Shown: one piece after another, positions 43,159 to 53,600 of the stretch
Numbering within the stretch: position 1 is the first letter of the stretch
How the letters are laid out: each line of letters starts with the position of its first letter
Assembly (NCBI GenBank): GCA_902771155.1
Contig: CACXVS010000009.1
Location: 1-64,000, forward strand
Reading direction: 5' to 3'
Length of the DNA: 64,000 nucleotides
Source of the DNA: an uncultured Prevotellaceae bacterium
Lineage (GTDB): Bacteria; Bacteroidota; Bacteroidia; Bacteroidales; Bacteroidaceae
The notes under the pieces: model-generated
What the model was told of the DNA's origin: nothing
The model's database searches: none
Seen by the model: the letters and a program-made list of their open reading frames with translations, nothing else
Position numbers and translations under genes: made by a program

Positions 43159-43174
43159 AAATTGAGAATTGAAA
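43150..43174 (+). repeat. GAAAATTGA repeat at the GH3-GH97 junction
   Basis: Three or four copies of GAAAATTGA/GAGAATTGA overlap the GH3 stop and run up to the GH97 ATG. Confidence 0.75.
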
Positions 43175-45121
43175 ATGAGAAAGCTATTGATATTCGGTTT
43201 GGGTTTGTTGCTGTCTGGTTCGACAGCAACGGCTCAGACCATAGTCAGTCCTAACGGAAAGGTCTCAGTTAGTCTGGAACTCTCGGAGCAAGGCCAGCCC
43301 TGCTATCGTGTCAGCTATGACGGACAAGAGGTTGTTCAACAGTCGGCTTTGGGTCTGAAGACCAATATCGGAGATTTCACCCAGGGATTGGGACAGAAGG
43401 AAGTGGTGAGGAACCAGGTGAGCGACACTTACGAGTTGCGTAACATCAAGCAGAGTTGTGTGGATTACGAAGCCAACGAACTGGTTGCCACCTATGTCCT
43501 GAAAGATCAGCCTGAAAAGAACGTAGTTGACATCATCTTCCGTGTGAGCAATCGTGATGTGGCCTTCCGTTACAGGATCCTTCCACAGAAAGAGACTCGC
43601 GTATGTGTGGTGACAGAAGAGGCCTCGGGTTTTGTACTACCTGAGGGGACGACAACCTTCCTCTGTCCGCAGTCGAAGCCGATGGGTGGTTTCGCACGGA
43701 CATCGCCCAGTTATGAGACACCTTACACTTGTGATGAGCCTGTAGGCAAAAACGGCTGGGGCGAGGGCTATAGTTTTCCTTGTCTGTTCAAGACACCTGC
43801 CGGATGGGCACTCATCAGTGAGACGGGTACAGATGGCGATTATGTGGGTTGTCGGTTGCTGAACGAGCAGGGAGGCACCTACCGCATCGGATTCCCACAG
43901 GCTGGCGAACTGAATGGAGCTGGGGCTACGAGTGCCGCTGTGGCACTGCCCTGTGAGACACCCTGGCGCACCATTACCGTAGGTCCTTTGGCCAATATCG
44001 TAGAGACGACTGCAGCCTTCGACCTGGTACAACCCAAGTACAAGGCTTCGCAGGAATATATCTACGGCAAGGGCTCGTGGAGCTGGATTATCGGCATGGA
44101 TCCCAGTTGTAACTTCGACGAACAGAAGCGCTATATCGACTTCTCGGCAGCAATGGGGTATCAGAGTGTGCTCATCGATGCCTTCTGGGATCAGCAGATT
44201 GGCTACGAGAAGATAGCCGAACTGGCCCGCTATGGCAAGGAGAAGGGTGTAGGCATCTTCTTGTGGTACAACTCCAATGGTGCGTGGAACGATGCCTTCC
44301 AGACGCCTATCGGCAAGATGAACAATAGCCGCATCCGTCGTCAGGAAATGAAATGGATGCAGGAGAATGGCATTCGTGGTATCAAGGTAGATTTCTTTGG
44401 GGGCGACAAGCAACCTATGATGCAACTCTATGAGGATATCCTAAGTGATGCCAACGACTTCGGACTGCTTTGTATCTTCCACGGTTGTACGCTGCCTCGC
44501 GGTTGGGAACGTATGTACCCCAACTATGCCGCCTCAGAGGCCGTACTGGCTTCAGAGAACCTGCACTTCGGACAAGGAGCCTGTGACGCTGAGGCTTATA
44601 ACGCCTGTATTCATCCTTTTGTAAGAAATACCGTAGGATCGATGGACTTTGGCGGTTCGGCTCTGAACAAGCGCTATAGTGCAGACAATCAGCATGGCAC
44701 CACTCGCAAGACCTCTGATGTCTATGCACTGGCTACGGCGGTTCTTTTCCAGAGTGCCGTTCAGCACTTCGCTCTGGCACCCAATAACCTGACGGATGCT
44801 CCAGCTTGGGCTATCGACTTCATGAAGAAGGTACCCACGACTTGGGACGAAGTGAAGTTCATCGATGGATACCCAGGCAAGTATATCATCATGGCCCGTC
44901 GATGTGGTAAGCAGTGGTTTGTGGTGGGTGTCAATGCAGAGAAAGAGCCTCTGAAGAAGACCATCACCCTTCCGATGTTTGGAGCTGGTACTCCGTTGCA
45001 ACTCTATAGCGACGATGCCCTGCTTAACGGTAGCGTGAAGACCATCAAGCAGAACAAGCGACAACAACTTACCATTACCATTACCTGTAATGGGGGTGTG
45101 GTGGTTACGGAAGTTCAATGA
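43175..45121 (+). CDS. GH97 alpha-glycosidase, exported
   Basis: A 648-residue exported protein (signal peptide MRKLLIFGLGLLLSGSTATA). It has the GH97 plan: N-terminal beta-sandwich (IVSPNGKVSVSLELSEQGQP), central barrel, short C-terminal sandwich. IKVDFFGGDKQPMM places an Asp where retaining GH97 alpha-galactosidases have their nucleophile, and the WIIGMDPSCNF and FHGCTLPRGWERMYPN segments fit. A retaining alpha-galactosidase-type action is therefore more likely than an inverting glucosidase, but that is inference. The ATG at 43175 directly follows the repeat. Its last 17 bases overlap the convergent histidine kinase gene. Confidence 0.88.
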   Translation: MRKLLIFGLGLLLSGSTATAQTIVSPNGKVSVSLELSEQGQPCYRVSYDGQEVVQQSALGLKTNIGDFTQGLGQKEVVRNQVSDTYELRNIKQSCVDYEANELVATYVLKDQPEKNVVDIIFRVSNRDVAFRYRILPQKETRVCVVTEEASGFVLPEGTTTFLCPQSKPMGGFARTSPSYETPYTCDEPVGKNGWGEGYSFPCLFKTPAGWALISETGTDGDYVGCRLLNEQGGTYRIGFPQAGELNGAGATSAAVALPCETPWRTITVGPLANIVETTAAFDLVQPKYKASQEYIYGKGSWSWIIGMDPSCNFDEQKRYIDFSAAMGYQSVLIDAFWDQQIGYEKIAELARYGKEKGVGIFLWYNSNGAWNDAFQTPIGKMNNSRIRRQEMKWMQENGIRGIKVDFFGGDKQPMMQLYEDILSDANDFGLLCIFHGCTLPRGWERMYPNYAASEAVLASENLHFGQGACDAEAYNACIHPFVRNTVGSMDFGGSALNKRYSADNQHGTTRKTSDVYALATAVLFQSAVQHFALAPNNLTDAPAWAIDFMKKVPTTWDEVKFIDGYPGKYIIMARRCGKQWFVVGVNAEKEPLKKTITLPMFGAGTPLQLYSDDALLNGSVKTIKQNKRQQLTITITCNGGVVVTEVQ

Positions 45122-47024
45122 TGATACGGCATCCGGCTTTGTAATGGGGGTCAAGGATAATGTTGCCCCCCAAATTGGTGATATGCCGCTTACAGAGGGC
45201 CAGACCAAGTCCAAGTCCTTCGGAAAGATCATTCACCTTGGTGAACATCTCGAATAAACGGTTGCTGTCTTCGATGGCAATGCCTGGACCTGTGTCTTCA
45301 ACGATAAAGCGCATACCCCTTTTGGCCTCTTCAACACTAAGCGACACACAACGTCCATCGGAGTATTTGGCGGCATTGAAGAGTAATTCACGGATGGTGA
45401 TCTCCAGATAGTGACGGTTGGTCTTGATACAGAAGTCATCGGGAACATCACTCGCGAACATGATGAACAACTTGGGGAAGAGACTCTGGATGCGGGCAAT
45501 ACAACTACGGGCGATCTCGTTGCAGGATACCTCCTCGTCCTTGATGGCATAGACCTCTTCTGTGATGCCCCGGGCAGAGCTGTCGAAGAGCATTCTCACC
45601 ATACGTTCGAGAACCATGGCATTATGGCTCATCATATCGATGATGCTTATCTGCTCTTCTTCAGGCAATAGACCCTTGCTCTCGCCGATGACCTGAGCAA
45701 AGCCCATGATGATGTTCAAAGGTGTACGGATCTGGTGGGAAACATTCTGGATGAACAGTGTTTTCTGCCTATCAGCCTCCTCGGCCAGTTTGCTGGTGCG
45801 TGCCAGTTCTTCGTTGCGTTGAGCTGCCTCCTCATTCATCTGATAGATATCGCTGACATGACAACTCAACGACTCCTGCATGATAGAGAAATTAGACTGC
45901 AACCGACCCACTACATCGATATAACGGCTTTTCTTAATCCGTTCGTCATAATGACCTTCAGCAATTCGTTGTAGTTTATTGGTCAGTTTGTTGAGGGGTC
46001 GGATGGCACCGGCCACAATGAAAATAGAGAACACCAGGATCAGCACCAGCCCAATGAGGATGAGTGGGGCGAGGAGATAGTTCAGAAGATTATACCCCTT
46101 GAGGACGCTTCGTTCAGGACAAACAAGAGCCAGACTCCAATTGGTGCCAGGCACGGGCTGGTAACAGACAATACATGGTTCACCATTGATTCTGACCTCC
46201 ATATTGCCTTGCCGTCCGGAAGTCATCTCATGACCTAAAGCAATCATGTCGGCAGTCCGGTTGGGATCGGTATCTGTGAAGATGGTGTTCTTGAAGAGTT
46301 GTGCGGTATCGGGGTGCAGATAATAACGTCCGTCATCGCCCGTCATCATGAAATAGGAACCGGAATAGGGCTTCTCAGCCGTAATGGTTTTCGAGAGGCG
46401 AAGGAGGGAGAGATCGGTAGAGATAACACCCACGAACTGCTTATTGTGATTGTAAAGCGGTTTGCTATAGGATGCGATCATCCCATCAAGCGTGAGAGAC
46501 AAAGAGTCGCTTTCATCATAATAGACCACCCAGCAAGGCTTATTCAGATCATGTGGTGTCTTGTACCATACCTTCTCGAAGTAGTCGTATTCCTCCTCAA
46601 TGACGGTAGTCACGGTGTCGGCCTCTGAGCCTGTACTCTCCCTGACGGTATAGGCGGAGAAGTACCTGCCGAATTGAGGGAAGACATCTGGTTCGGTACT
46701 GATGGAACAGCCATCGATCTGACTATTGAGTGAGACGATATAGCGCGAGTAGGCCAACAACGAGTCGGGTTGAAGGTTATCTGCAATGACCCAGTCGTTG
46801 ATGTCGGTAGCCGTCTCCACAATGTTCATATGACGACAGATGCGCTGCATAGTGGTATTAAGCACGCTGTTGGCATGTTTGGTGGCCTCGTTCTTAAGAT
46901 TGTTTTTCGACTGCAAGAAAAGGATGCCCAACGACAGCACAAAGATGGGAATGGCCATCAGCAGAATGCCGAGACTCAGCTTCCATGCAAGCGATTGGCG
47001 GATATGTCTGACAAGGTTGCGCAT
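45105..47024 (-). CDS. Membrane sensor histidine kinase with periplasmic Cache-like domain
   Basis: A 639-residue inner-membrane kinase. One transmembrane helix at residues about 14-35, a periplasmic sensing region with dCache-like features (GVISTDLSLLRLSKTI, YFMMTGDDGRYYLHPD), a second helix near 325, and a HAMP domain (RPLNKLTNKLQRIAEGHYDE). The H box NVSHQIRTPLNIIMGFAQ has phospho-acceptor His430. The ATPase part shows the N box (ELLFNAAKYSDG) and G boxes (EDTGPGIAI, GLGLGLALCKRHI). No response regulator or receiver domain is attached or adjacent. It is 7 bases downstream of the related sensor gene, so both are made together. Confidence 0.93.
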   Translation of the reverse strand: MRNLVRHIRQSLAWKLSLGILLMAIPIFVLSLGILFLQSKNNLKNEATKHANSVLNTTMQRICRHMNIVETATDINDWVIADNLQPDSLLAYSRYIVSLNSQIDGCSISTEPDVFPQFGRYFSAYTVRESTGSEADTVTTVIEEEYDYFEKVWYKTPHDLNKPCWVVYYDESDSLSLTLDGMIASYSKPLYNHNKQFVGVISTDLSLLRLSKTITAEKPYSGSYFMMTGDDGRYYLHPDTAQLFKNTIFTDTDPNRTADMIALGHEMTSGRQGNMEVRINGEPCIVCYQPVPGTNWSLALVCPERSVLKGYNLLNYLLAPLILIGLVLILVFSIFIVAGAIRPLNKLTNKLQRIAEGHYDERIKKSRYIDVVGRLQSNFSIMQESLSCHVSDIYQMNEEAAQRNEELARTSKLAEEADRQKTLFIQNVSHQIRTPLNIIMGFAQVIGESKGLLPEEEQISIIDMMSHNAMVLERMVRMLFDSSARGITEEVYAIKDEEVSCNEIARSCIARIQSLFPKLFIMFASDVPDDFCIKTNRHYLEITIRELLFNAAKYSDGRCVSLSVEEAKRGMRFIVEDTGPGIAIEDSNRLFEMFTKVNDLSEGLGLGLALCKRHITNLGGNIILDPHYKAGCRIIIELP

Positions 47025-47031
47025 GCTGTTT

Positions 47032-48378
47032 CTATTCTTTATTCATAATCTTCTCGGAGTCGGCTATCAGCTGATTAAGCAGAGCAGTTACATTTCCTCC
47101 CTGTTGCCGAATATCATTGACCAACTGGTCGGTTTCTTCCTCAGTCAGTTTGTTACGGTCATTGCTGATGGACATGACACTATGATAGATGACACTGACA
47201 GGTGACAGAATCTGATTCGACATGTTATAGAGGAAGCTGGTCTTCATGCGGTCTGCACTCTGGGCTTGTTCGTAGGCAGCCTGGAGCACTTCTCCTCGTT
47301 CCTTAAGGGTATCCGACAATTGCTGCATCTCGGCCATACGGGTGGCCAGCGATTGCTGCATCTGTTGGAAGTGCTTTTGAAGACGCCCCACCTCGTCCTG
47401 TTGACGACTATCGGGAATGAGCTCGTCATAACAACCCTCGGCAATATGCTGTGCTGCCTTTCCTAATCGGCGTAGCGGCAAGAACTGATGATGGATAAAA
47501 GACCGGCACAGGAACAGCAAGAGCATCAGTCCGATGACAGCGATAATCAAAACATAGTAGAGCAGACGGTTATAGTCGCCGAAGATATCGTCTTCTGGAT
47601 AGATGATACCTGCGCTCCAATTGAGATCAGTCATGGCACGCCCTCTCACAGCAGTACGCTCAAAAGGCTTGTAGAATATATAGAACTTCTCGCCATTTAG
47701 TTTGATGTACTTATAGCCTGTCTCGCCAGCCAGCATCGATTCTGCAGCATCTGCCACTGTAGGGTCTTCAACAGCCAACTCAAATACATTCCGGTTCAGG
47801 ATACTACTATCGGGATAGACGATGAAAGAACCGTCTTTGCCCAATAAGGTGCAGAAGGAGTTGGGCGATGGTTTGGTTTCGAGTACAATCTTCGACAGTA
47901 ATGATGGCGACAGGTCGGCTTTCTGTACACCCACCTTCTGCTGCCCTTTAAAGACAGGCAGGAGGAAAGAGAAGTTGCCGTTATTTTCGGATGAAGGCTC
48001 TATCCAGCATGCTTCGTTGATGTCTATCGCATCGGAATCAGCATCCCAGATGATTCTGCAATCTGATATGTAGGGATTGATCTCGGTCAGTTTGCTAGCA
48101 TAGAGCTCTGCCATGTCGGGGTCATCGATATGGGCTAACATCTTCCAATAGATATTACCTGAAGCCTGCTCTACATCCAAAAGGATATTGTCGATTTGCT
48201 GAACCGTTGCTTCCAAGGTTTGTCTGGCGTCCAAAAGGGCTTCCTCCTTTAACAATTTTCGCGAAAAGACAAACATAATGATAAGTGCTACCATCAGGAG
48301 TGTAGTCAAACAAGCAATGACCATTAGGCTGAGCCTAAAGGATAAGGTCCTGGTAAGCATTCTAGTTAGTCCAAACAT
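47032..48378 (-). CDS. Truncated sensor (pseudo-kinase) lacking His acceptor and ATPase domain
   Basis: A 448-residue membrane protein paralogous in plan to the kinase that follows: helix near residues 15-38, periplasmic Cache-like domain, second helix near 275-292, HAMP (LPLRRLGKAAQHIAEGCYDE), then a long coiled-coil. The dimerisation segment reads FLYNMSNQILSPVSVIYHSV, with Asn388 where the His would be, and the protein ends about 60 residues later, with no N, G1 or G2 boxes. It cannot act as a normal histidine kinase. Pairing with the intact kinase 7 bases downstream suggests it senses a signal and regulates that kinase by hetero-dimerisation; this is inference. Confidence 0.85.
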   Translation of the reverse strand: MFGLTRMLTRTLSFRLSLMVIACLTTLLMVALIIMFVFSRKLLKEEALLDARQTLEATVQQIDNILLDVEQASGNIYWKMLAHIDDPDMAELYASKLTEINPYISDCRIIWDADSDAIDINEACWIEPSSENNGNFSFLLPVFKGQQKVGVQKADLSPSLLSKIVLETKPSPNSFCTLLGKDGSFIVYPDSSILNRNVFELAVEDPTVADAAESMLAGETGYKYIKLNGEKFYIFYKPFERTAVRGRAMTDLNWSAGIIYPEDDIFGDYNRLLYYVLIIAVIGLMLLLFLCRSFIHHQFLPLRRLGKAAQHIAEGCYDELIPDSRQQDEVGRLQKHFQQMQQSLATRMAEMQQLSDTLKERGEVLQAAYEQAQSADRMKTSFLYNMSNQILSPVSVIYHSVMSISNDRNKLTEEETDQLVNDIRQQGGNVTALLNQLIADSEKIMNKE

Positions 48379-48386
48379 ATCAGTTG

Positions 48387-48394
48387 CAAATATA
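48387..48394 (-). promoter_or_regulatory. -7 element of the two-sensor operon
   Basis: TATATTTG on the minus strand, followed by CAACTGATATG (ATG = start codon at 48378). Only 8 bases separate it from the ATG. Confidence 0.5.
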
Positions 48395-48479
48395 AATAAA
48401 AACTGCGATAATTATGTCAAATAATCAGAAAAAGATGTGTAAATTCCCTCAAAAAACACAGATTATCAGTGTTTTCGTG

Positions 48480-48487
48480 TATCTTTG
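48480..48487 (+). promoter_or_regulatory. -7 element of the GH31 gene
   Basis: TATCTTTG followed by CAG, 31 bases before the ATG at 48519. This excludes an upstream in-frame ATG at 48414. Confidence 0.6.
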
Positions 48488-48518
48488 CAGAAAATATGGA
48501 TTTACAAAGCATAGAATT

Positions 48519-50678
48519 ATGAAAAAAACGATTCTCACCATCGTCGTCTTAGGCTTGGGTATGATGGCTCAGGCACAAGGTCATCTGACCATTAAGAAGG
48601 TAGCGCGAAATGCCGTTAGAATACAGTATCAGGAGCGCGAAGTCGAAGACTCATTACCAGACTGGCTTTATGTGAAGCATGGCGAGACCGCCTGCGATCT
48701 GCAAGTGGAAACAGATGCTCAGGCAAACACTCTGACTATCAAGGACCAGCACGGGCACCAACTGTTTAAAGCCTTGCGCCATGAACTGCAAAACGGAAAG
48801 GCTACACTGGCCTTTCATTCTCCGAAGGACGAATTCCTCTTCGGACTCGGACAATTCCAGGACGGCTATAGCAATGTGCGTGGACTTTCGAGAAGACTTA
48901 CACAGGTGAACACACAGATCAGTCTGCCCATGCTCATTTCGAGCAAAGGCTATGGCATCTTGTGGAATAACTACGGAATGACTGAGTTCAACCCCAGTGA
49001 GCAGGTTATCACCTTTACCAAACGGTCGGGTGAAGGGCAGCGCGAGATTGTCGATGTGACCTCTACCGAGGGTGGCAAGCGCGAGGTGCGCCAACGGCAT
49101 ATCTTCGACGCCCTCATCAGTGTCGATGAAGAAGCCGACTATGCCCTATTGCTTGATGTAGGCCAGAAGATGGCACGTCGTCATAATCTGGTCATCGACG
49201 GAGAAACCGTCATCGAGATGCAGAATGTATGGCTACCCCCCACAGCCTCGACAATCGTACACCTGAAGGCTGGTAAGCATGTCGTGACAACCGAACTGAC
49301 GAGAGGCGATGAGCCACGCCTATATTATAATAAGGTAAAGAACGAAACCGTATTCAGTTCACCAGTGGCTGATGCGGTGGATTATACTGTGTTTACAGGA
49401 ACGCCCGATGAGATAATAGCCACTTATCGTGAACTGACGGGTCAGGCACCGGTGATGCCAGACTGGGCCTTGGGCTATATCCATTGTCGTGAACGCTTCC
49501 ACTCCTCTGCAGAGATTCTGGAAACAGCCAATCGTTTCAAACAGGAGCAGATGCCCATCAGCATGATTGTGCAGGATTGGCAGTACTGGGGGAAATATGG
49601 TTGGAATGCCATGCGTTTCGATGAGGAATTCTATCCTGACCCAAAGGCCCTTACCGATAGTCTGCATAAGATGGACATCCGTCTGATGGTCAGCGTGTGG
49701 TCGAAGATTGACAAGACATCAGAGGTGGGTCGCCAGATGGAGGCTGACGGACATTATATCCCTGGCACCGACTGGATCGACTTCTTCAGTCCCGAGGCAG
49801 CAAAGGCTTATTGGAAGAACTTCTCTGAGCGCCTTGTTCCTCTGGGCATCGATGCCTGGTGGCAAGATGCCACGGAACCCGAGAACGACGATCTTGCAGG
49901 GCGCCTTGTGAACAAAGGTCAGTGGTCGGGCGATAAGGTGCGTAACGTGTATCCTTTGCTGGTCTGCCAGACGGTCTATGAAGGTCTTTTAAATGCCGGT
50001 AAGGAGCCCATGATTCTTACGCGCTGTGGTTTCCCGGGCATCCAGCGTTATGGCGCAGCCCTCTGGAGTGGCGATGTAGGTAACGACTGGGAGACCTTCC
50101 GTCGTCAGATCGTGGCAGGTCTTGGCGTTCAGGCTGCAGGTCACCCTTGGTGGACCTACGATGCAGGCGGTTTCTTCCGTCCCCAGAACCAATATACCGA
50201 CAGCGCCTATATCGAACGGATGCTTCGTTGGATAGAGACCAGCGTCTATCTGCCCTTGATGCGTGTACATGGCTATATGAGCAACACCGAGCCGTGGAAC
50301 TATGGCTCGCAGGCACAGGCTATCATCACCAACTGTCTGGAAGAGCGCGAGAAGTTACAGCCTTATATCAAGGAATGTGCAAGAAGGATTAGCGAAGAGG
50401 GCTACACCCTGATGCGCCCATTGGTCTTCGACTTTTCCGACGACCCCGAGGCACTCCGTCAGAAGTATGAGTATATGTTTGGTCCCGACCTGCTCGTCAG
50501 TCCTGTGACAGAACCGGGTGTCACCACCTGGCGCACCTATCTTCCCAAGAACAATGGAGGATGGACAGACTACAATACTGGTAAACATTATGACGGGGGT
50601 CAGTATGTTACCACCCCCGTCACAAAAGCCTTTATTCCCGTCTTCGTAAAAGCGGGCTCAGATCTTATCTCGAAGTAA
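48519..50678 (+). CDS. GH31 alpha-xylosidase/alpha-glucosidase-like enzyme, exported
   Basis: A 719-residue exported enzyme (signal peptide MKKTILTIVVLGLGMMAQAQ). The GH31 barrel carries DWALGYIHCRERF, MIVQDWQYWGKYGW, MVSVWSKID and the nucleophile Asp450 in WWQDATEPEND. The LTRCGFPGIQRYGAALWSGDV segment includes the acid/base region, and PWWTYDAGGFF follows. The C-terminal beta domains end in GGQYVTTPVTKAFIPVFVKAG. The WWxDxTEPE form is common in alpha-xylosidases and related exo-acting enzymes. Its last 14 bases overlap the convergent CotH gene. Confidence 0.9.
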   Translation: MKKTILTIVVLGLGMMAQAQGHLTIKKVARNAVRIQYQEREVEDSLPDWLYVKHGETACDLQVETDAQANTLTIKDQHGHQLFKALRHELQNGKATLAFHSPKDEFLFGLGQFQDGYSNVRGLSRRLTQVNTQISLPMLISSKGYGILWNNYGMTEFNPSEQVITFTKRSGEGQREIVDVTSTEGGKREVRQRHIFDALISVDEEADYALLLDVGQKMARRHNLVIDGETVIEMQNVWLPPTASTIVHLKAGKHVVTTELTRGDEPRLYYNKVKNETVFSSPVADAVDYTVFTGTPDEIIATYRELTGQAPVMPDWALGYIHCRERFHSSAEILETANRFKQEQMPISMIVQDWQYWGKYGWNAMRFDEEFYPDPKALTDSLHKMDIRLMVSVWSKIDKTSEVGRQMEADGHYIPGTDWIDFFSPEAAKAYWKNFSERLVPLGIDAWWQDATEPENDDLAGRLVNKGQWSGDKVRNVYPLLVCQTVYEGLLNAGKEPMILTRCGFPGIQRYGAALWSGDVGNDWETFRRQIVAGLGVQAAGHPWWTYDAGGFFRPQNQYTDSAYIERMLRWIETSVYLPLMRVHGYMSNTEPWNYGSQAQAIITNCLEEREKLQPYIKECARRISEEGYTLMRPLVFDFSDDPEALRQKYEYMFGPDLLVSPVTEPGVTTWRTYLPKNNGGWTDYNTGKHYDGGQYVTTPVTKAFIPVFVKAGSDLISK

Positions 50679-53600
50679 GCACAAACTTACAACTGGTCTT
50701 GTGGCCATCGCCATCAGTGACGATGGCTACATAGACGCCATTGGAAAGACTGAGTGGTATTTCTGCAAATCCACCAGTGAGTAATGCAGAGGTTGAAACC
50801 ACCGTCTGTCCGGCAAGGTTGTGTATCAATACCTGTGCGTTGCTTGAAGCACGTCCACTGACGACAAGACTGCCTGCATGATAGTGTACCGCAAGTGCAT
50901 TGTCATCAGCCATCATATCCTCGATGCCACTTAATCCCGGTTGTGCAACTCCCGTCATATAAGCCTTTCTCAGGTTTGACTTGGCGATGGTGGGAATATT
51001 CGTCACATAGACATCAGCACAACCGTCAGGCCAGCGCGCTGCCGTCTCGTCAGCCTTGAGCAGGGGGTAGGTAAGCTTGTCGCTCCAGGAGCCGTCAGGA
51101 GCCGTCAGGAGTATGTCACCACCCTCGGCACTGAGCTTGAACGAGGCATGAAGCTGTGAAACAGGATCTTCCTTATCGCACCAGATGACGATGAAACCAT
51201 GAGCGGGTATGATGGTCGATGCCATCGTATTATCCTTTGAAATCTGGTATTTCTGGGGCTTCTCAGCATTATCACTCAGATACATTCCCTCTACGTCGAT
51301 GGGGGCATCGGTCGTGTTGTAGAGTTCTACCCAGTCGTCACGCTGGAAGAACTCATCGACAAAGATGCCATTAGCTGCACTTACCTCATTGATGCGAACA
51401 GGTGTTATGTGGGTGTCGGTCTTCTCGCCATCGGTGAGGGGTGAGAAGGAGGCTGTAAGGTGTACGGAACTGCTGGTGGGCATATCGATTGTCGTATTTG
51501 TGGAAACCGTCTCGCTGCCGTTTTTCCAACTATCAAACTTATAGCCTGCAGGTGCCTGGGCCCTGAGTTTGACTGAGCCATAGAGATAGCCTTTCAGCTG
51601 GGCATAAGGCACTTCGATCTCATTGACAAAGATCCGGGCGCCTTCGACATTGGCATTCAGTTCGACATTCTGCCTTGATACGCCAGAGAGCTGCATGGGC
51701 TGATACTTCTCCAAATTCTTGATCATCCGGTCTAGTTGTGTCTTCAGCTTATTCTTAATCTTATCAGCAGCGCCATCAGGGGTATAGCCGTCCAACTGGG
51801 ACATCGGTCGCATCTCATCTGCAATCTCATTGACAATGGCAGTGGCACGGTCTTTCTCAAACACACTACCAGAGACCAGACAGAAGTGATCGATGAACTT
51901 CTTACGGAACTCATCATGACCAAGCATATTGATGAAGAACTTCACGACTGGTACCGACTTGTAGTTGTTGAGTGCACCTATGGGGTCTTCACGATTGAAG
52001 GCATAGTCGAGGTCGAAGCTGATGAAACGGTAACGTCCGTCTTCTCTGCTTCGATAGGCCTTGATGTTGTTGTCAGGCCAGTCGTTGTTGCCAAGGAACA
52101 GTTCCACAGCCATATAGTTGCAGAACACGTCGAGGTCGAGCAACGTCTTCAGTTCGTCGTAAGCACCAGCATCGTTGATGCGGTTGCCAAGTGCAACAAT
52201 ACGGTTCCAGACTTCCTCGTCACCGTTCTTGAAGTTGAAGTTCTCAAAGTAGTCAATCTCATCGTCGTCGTAGCCGTAGTTGGAATAGACGTACTTGTCG
52301 TTGTTGGTCTCACGCATGTTCACAATACCCTTGAACTCACCATTGATATACTCAGCCACCTGAATATACGACTGGTTGTCGAGGTCGATGCCAGAGCGTG
52401 TAATGATGCTCTCAAGCGCCAGATCCATAAAGCGGCTATGTGTCTCCCACACATCGTTACCACCATTGCGCAGAAGAATGGCCTTGCTGCGGATATAGGG
52501 TTTGAGAGGGAAGAACGGATAATCGAAACGGTTCTGGTCGTCGAATTTCTTGTTGGCCTTCAACTTCATCGAACGGGGATTGATCATACGGGTACAACCA
52601 CCCGAAACAGCGATATTCGCATCCTGGTTGAATACCATCTTCCCGTCGGGGGTGAGATAGCTGAAGTTGACAGGACGATCCCAAGGCTGGTTCCAGTTTA
52701 CGGCATCATTGCGGCAATTACCTTCAATACCATTCCTACCTTCGATGTCGATACCCCACATCGGATCAGTGAAATAACGCTGATCACCTACGATGAGGAC
52801 CACAGGACAGGTGTATTGCTGATTCGTCTTGACATAGGAACGTGTAACAGGTGCACTGGGCAGATAGCCATCACGGAAGAGGCGCACCGTCAGGTTTGTC
52901 GTGTTGTCGATGTTGAAAACACCATCATCACTCTTGTAGGAAGCAACGGTGACAAGGTCGTCCGTAGATGCCTCCCAGTAGATGTCGTCGAAATAGATAT
53001 TGTTGTCAGCATGCAACTCGTTAAGGTTGAAGGCGATGGTCTGGAACTCAGAATTCTGGGGTTCCCACCAAGCCCAGGAGTTAACGCCAGCCTGTTCATC
53101 GGTAACCTCACCCTCATAGCTAATCTCTTTCCACTCTGTGGTCACGTCGTAGCCACCAGCCAGGAAACCATGATGGATAAAGTTGCCAGGCTTCCTGTGG
53201 GTCTGTACTGAGATATGACAGGCTTTGTCGGCACGCACCCTCATGTGGAAACGATACTTGTCTCCGCTATTCCAGGTGTGGTTGGGGGTATAGACGAAGA
53301 ACTGCGAATCCCAGTCGTTGGCAGGATTGGCGATTGTATGCACCTTCACACCACGAGAATTGTTATAGCCCACACCGTTATCGATACGGTTCACATCGCC
53401 ATTGCCGTCGCCATCTCTGCAAACGAAGCAGTTGGCATCGGTACCCTCACAGTCGCTGTTGGTAACGATATTGGTCCAAGGCGATGTTTCCTCTCCGTCG
53501 GGTGATGGTGCCTGAGGTGTGCTGCCATCGAGGGAGTACATGAGTGTCGTACCAGCAGGGATGGCTACCTTCACAGTGAAAGAGTTTGTAAACAACTTAC

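Noticed and set aside
51736..53211. Long plus-strand open frame opposite the CotH gene
   Set aside because: It is antisense to well-conserved CotH and sandwich motifs and shows no recognisable domain or start signals.
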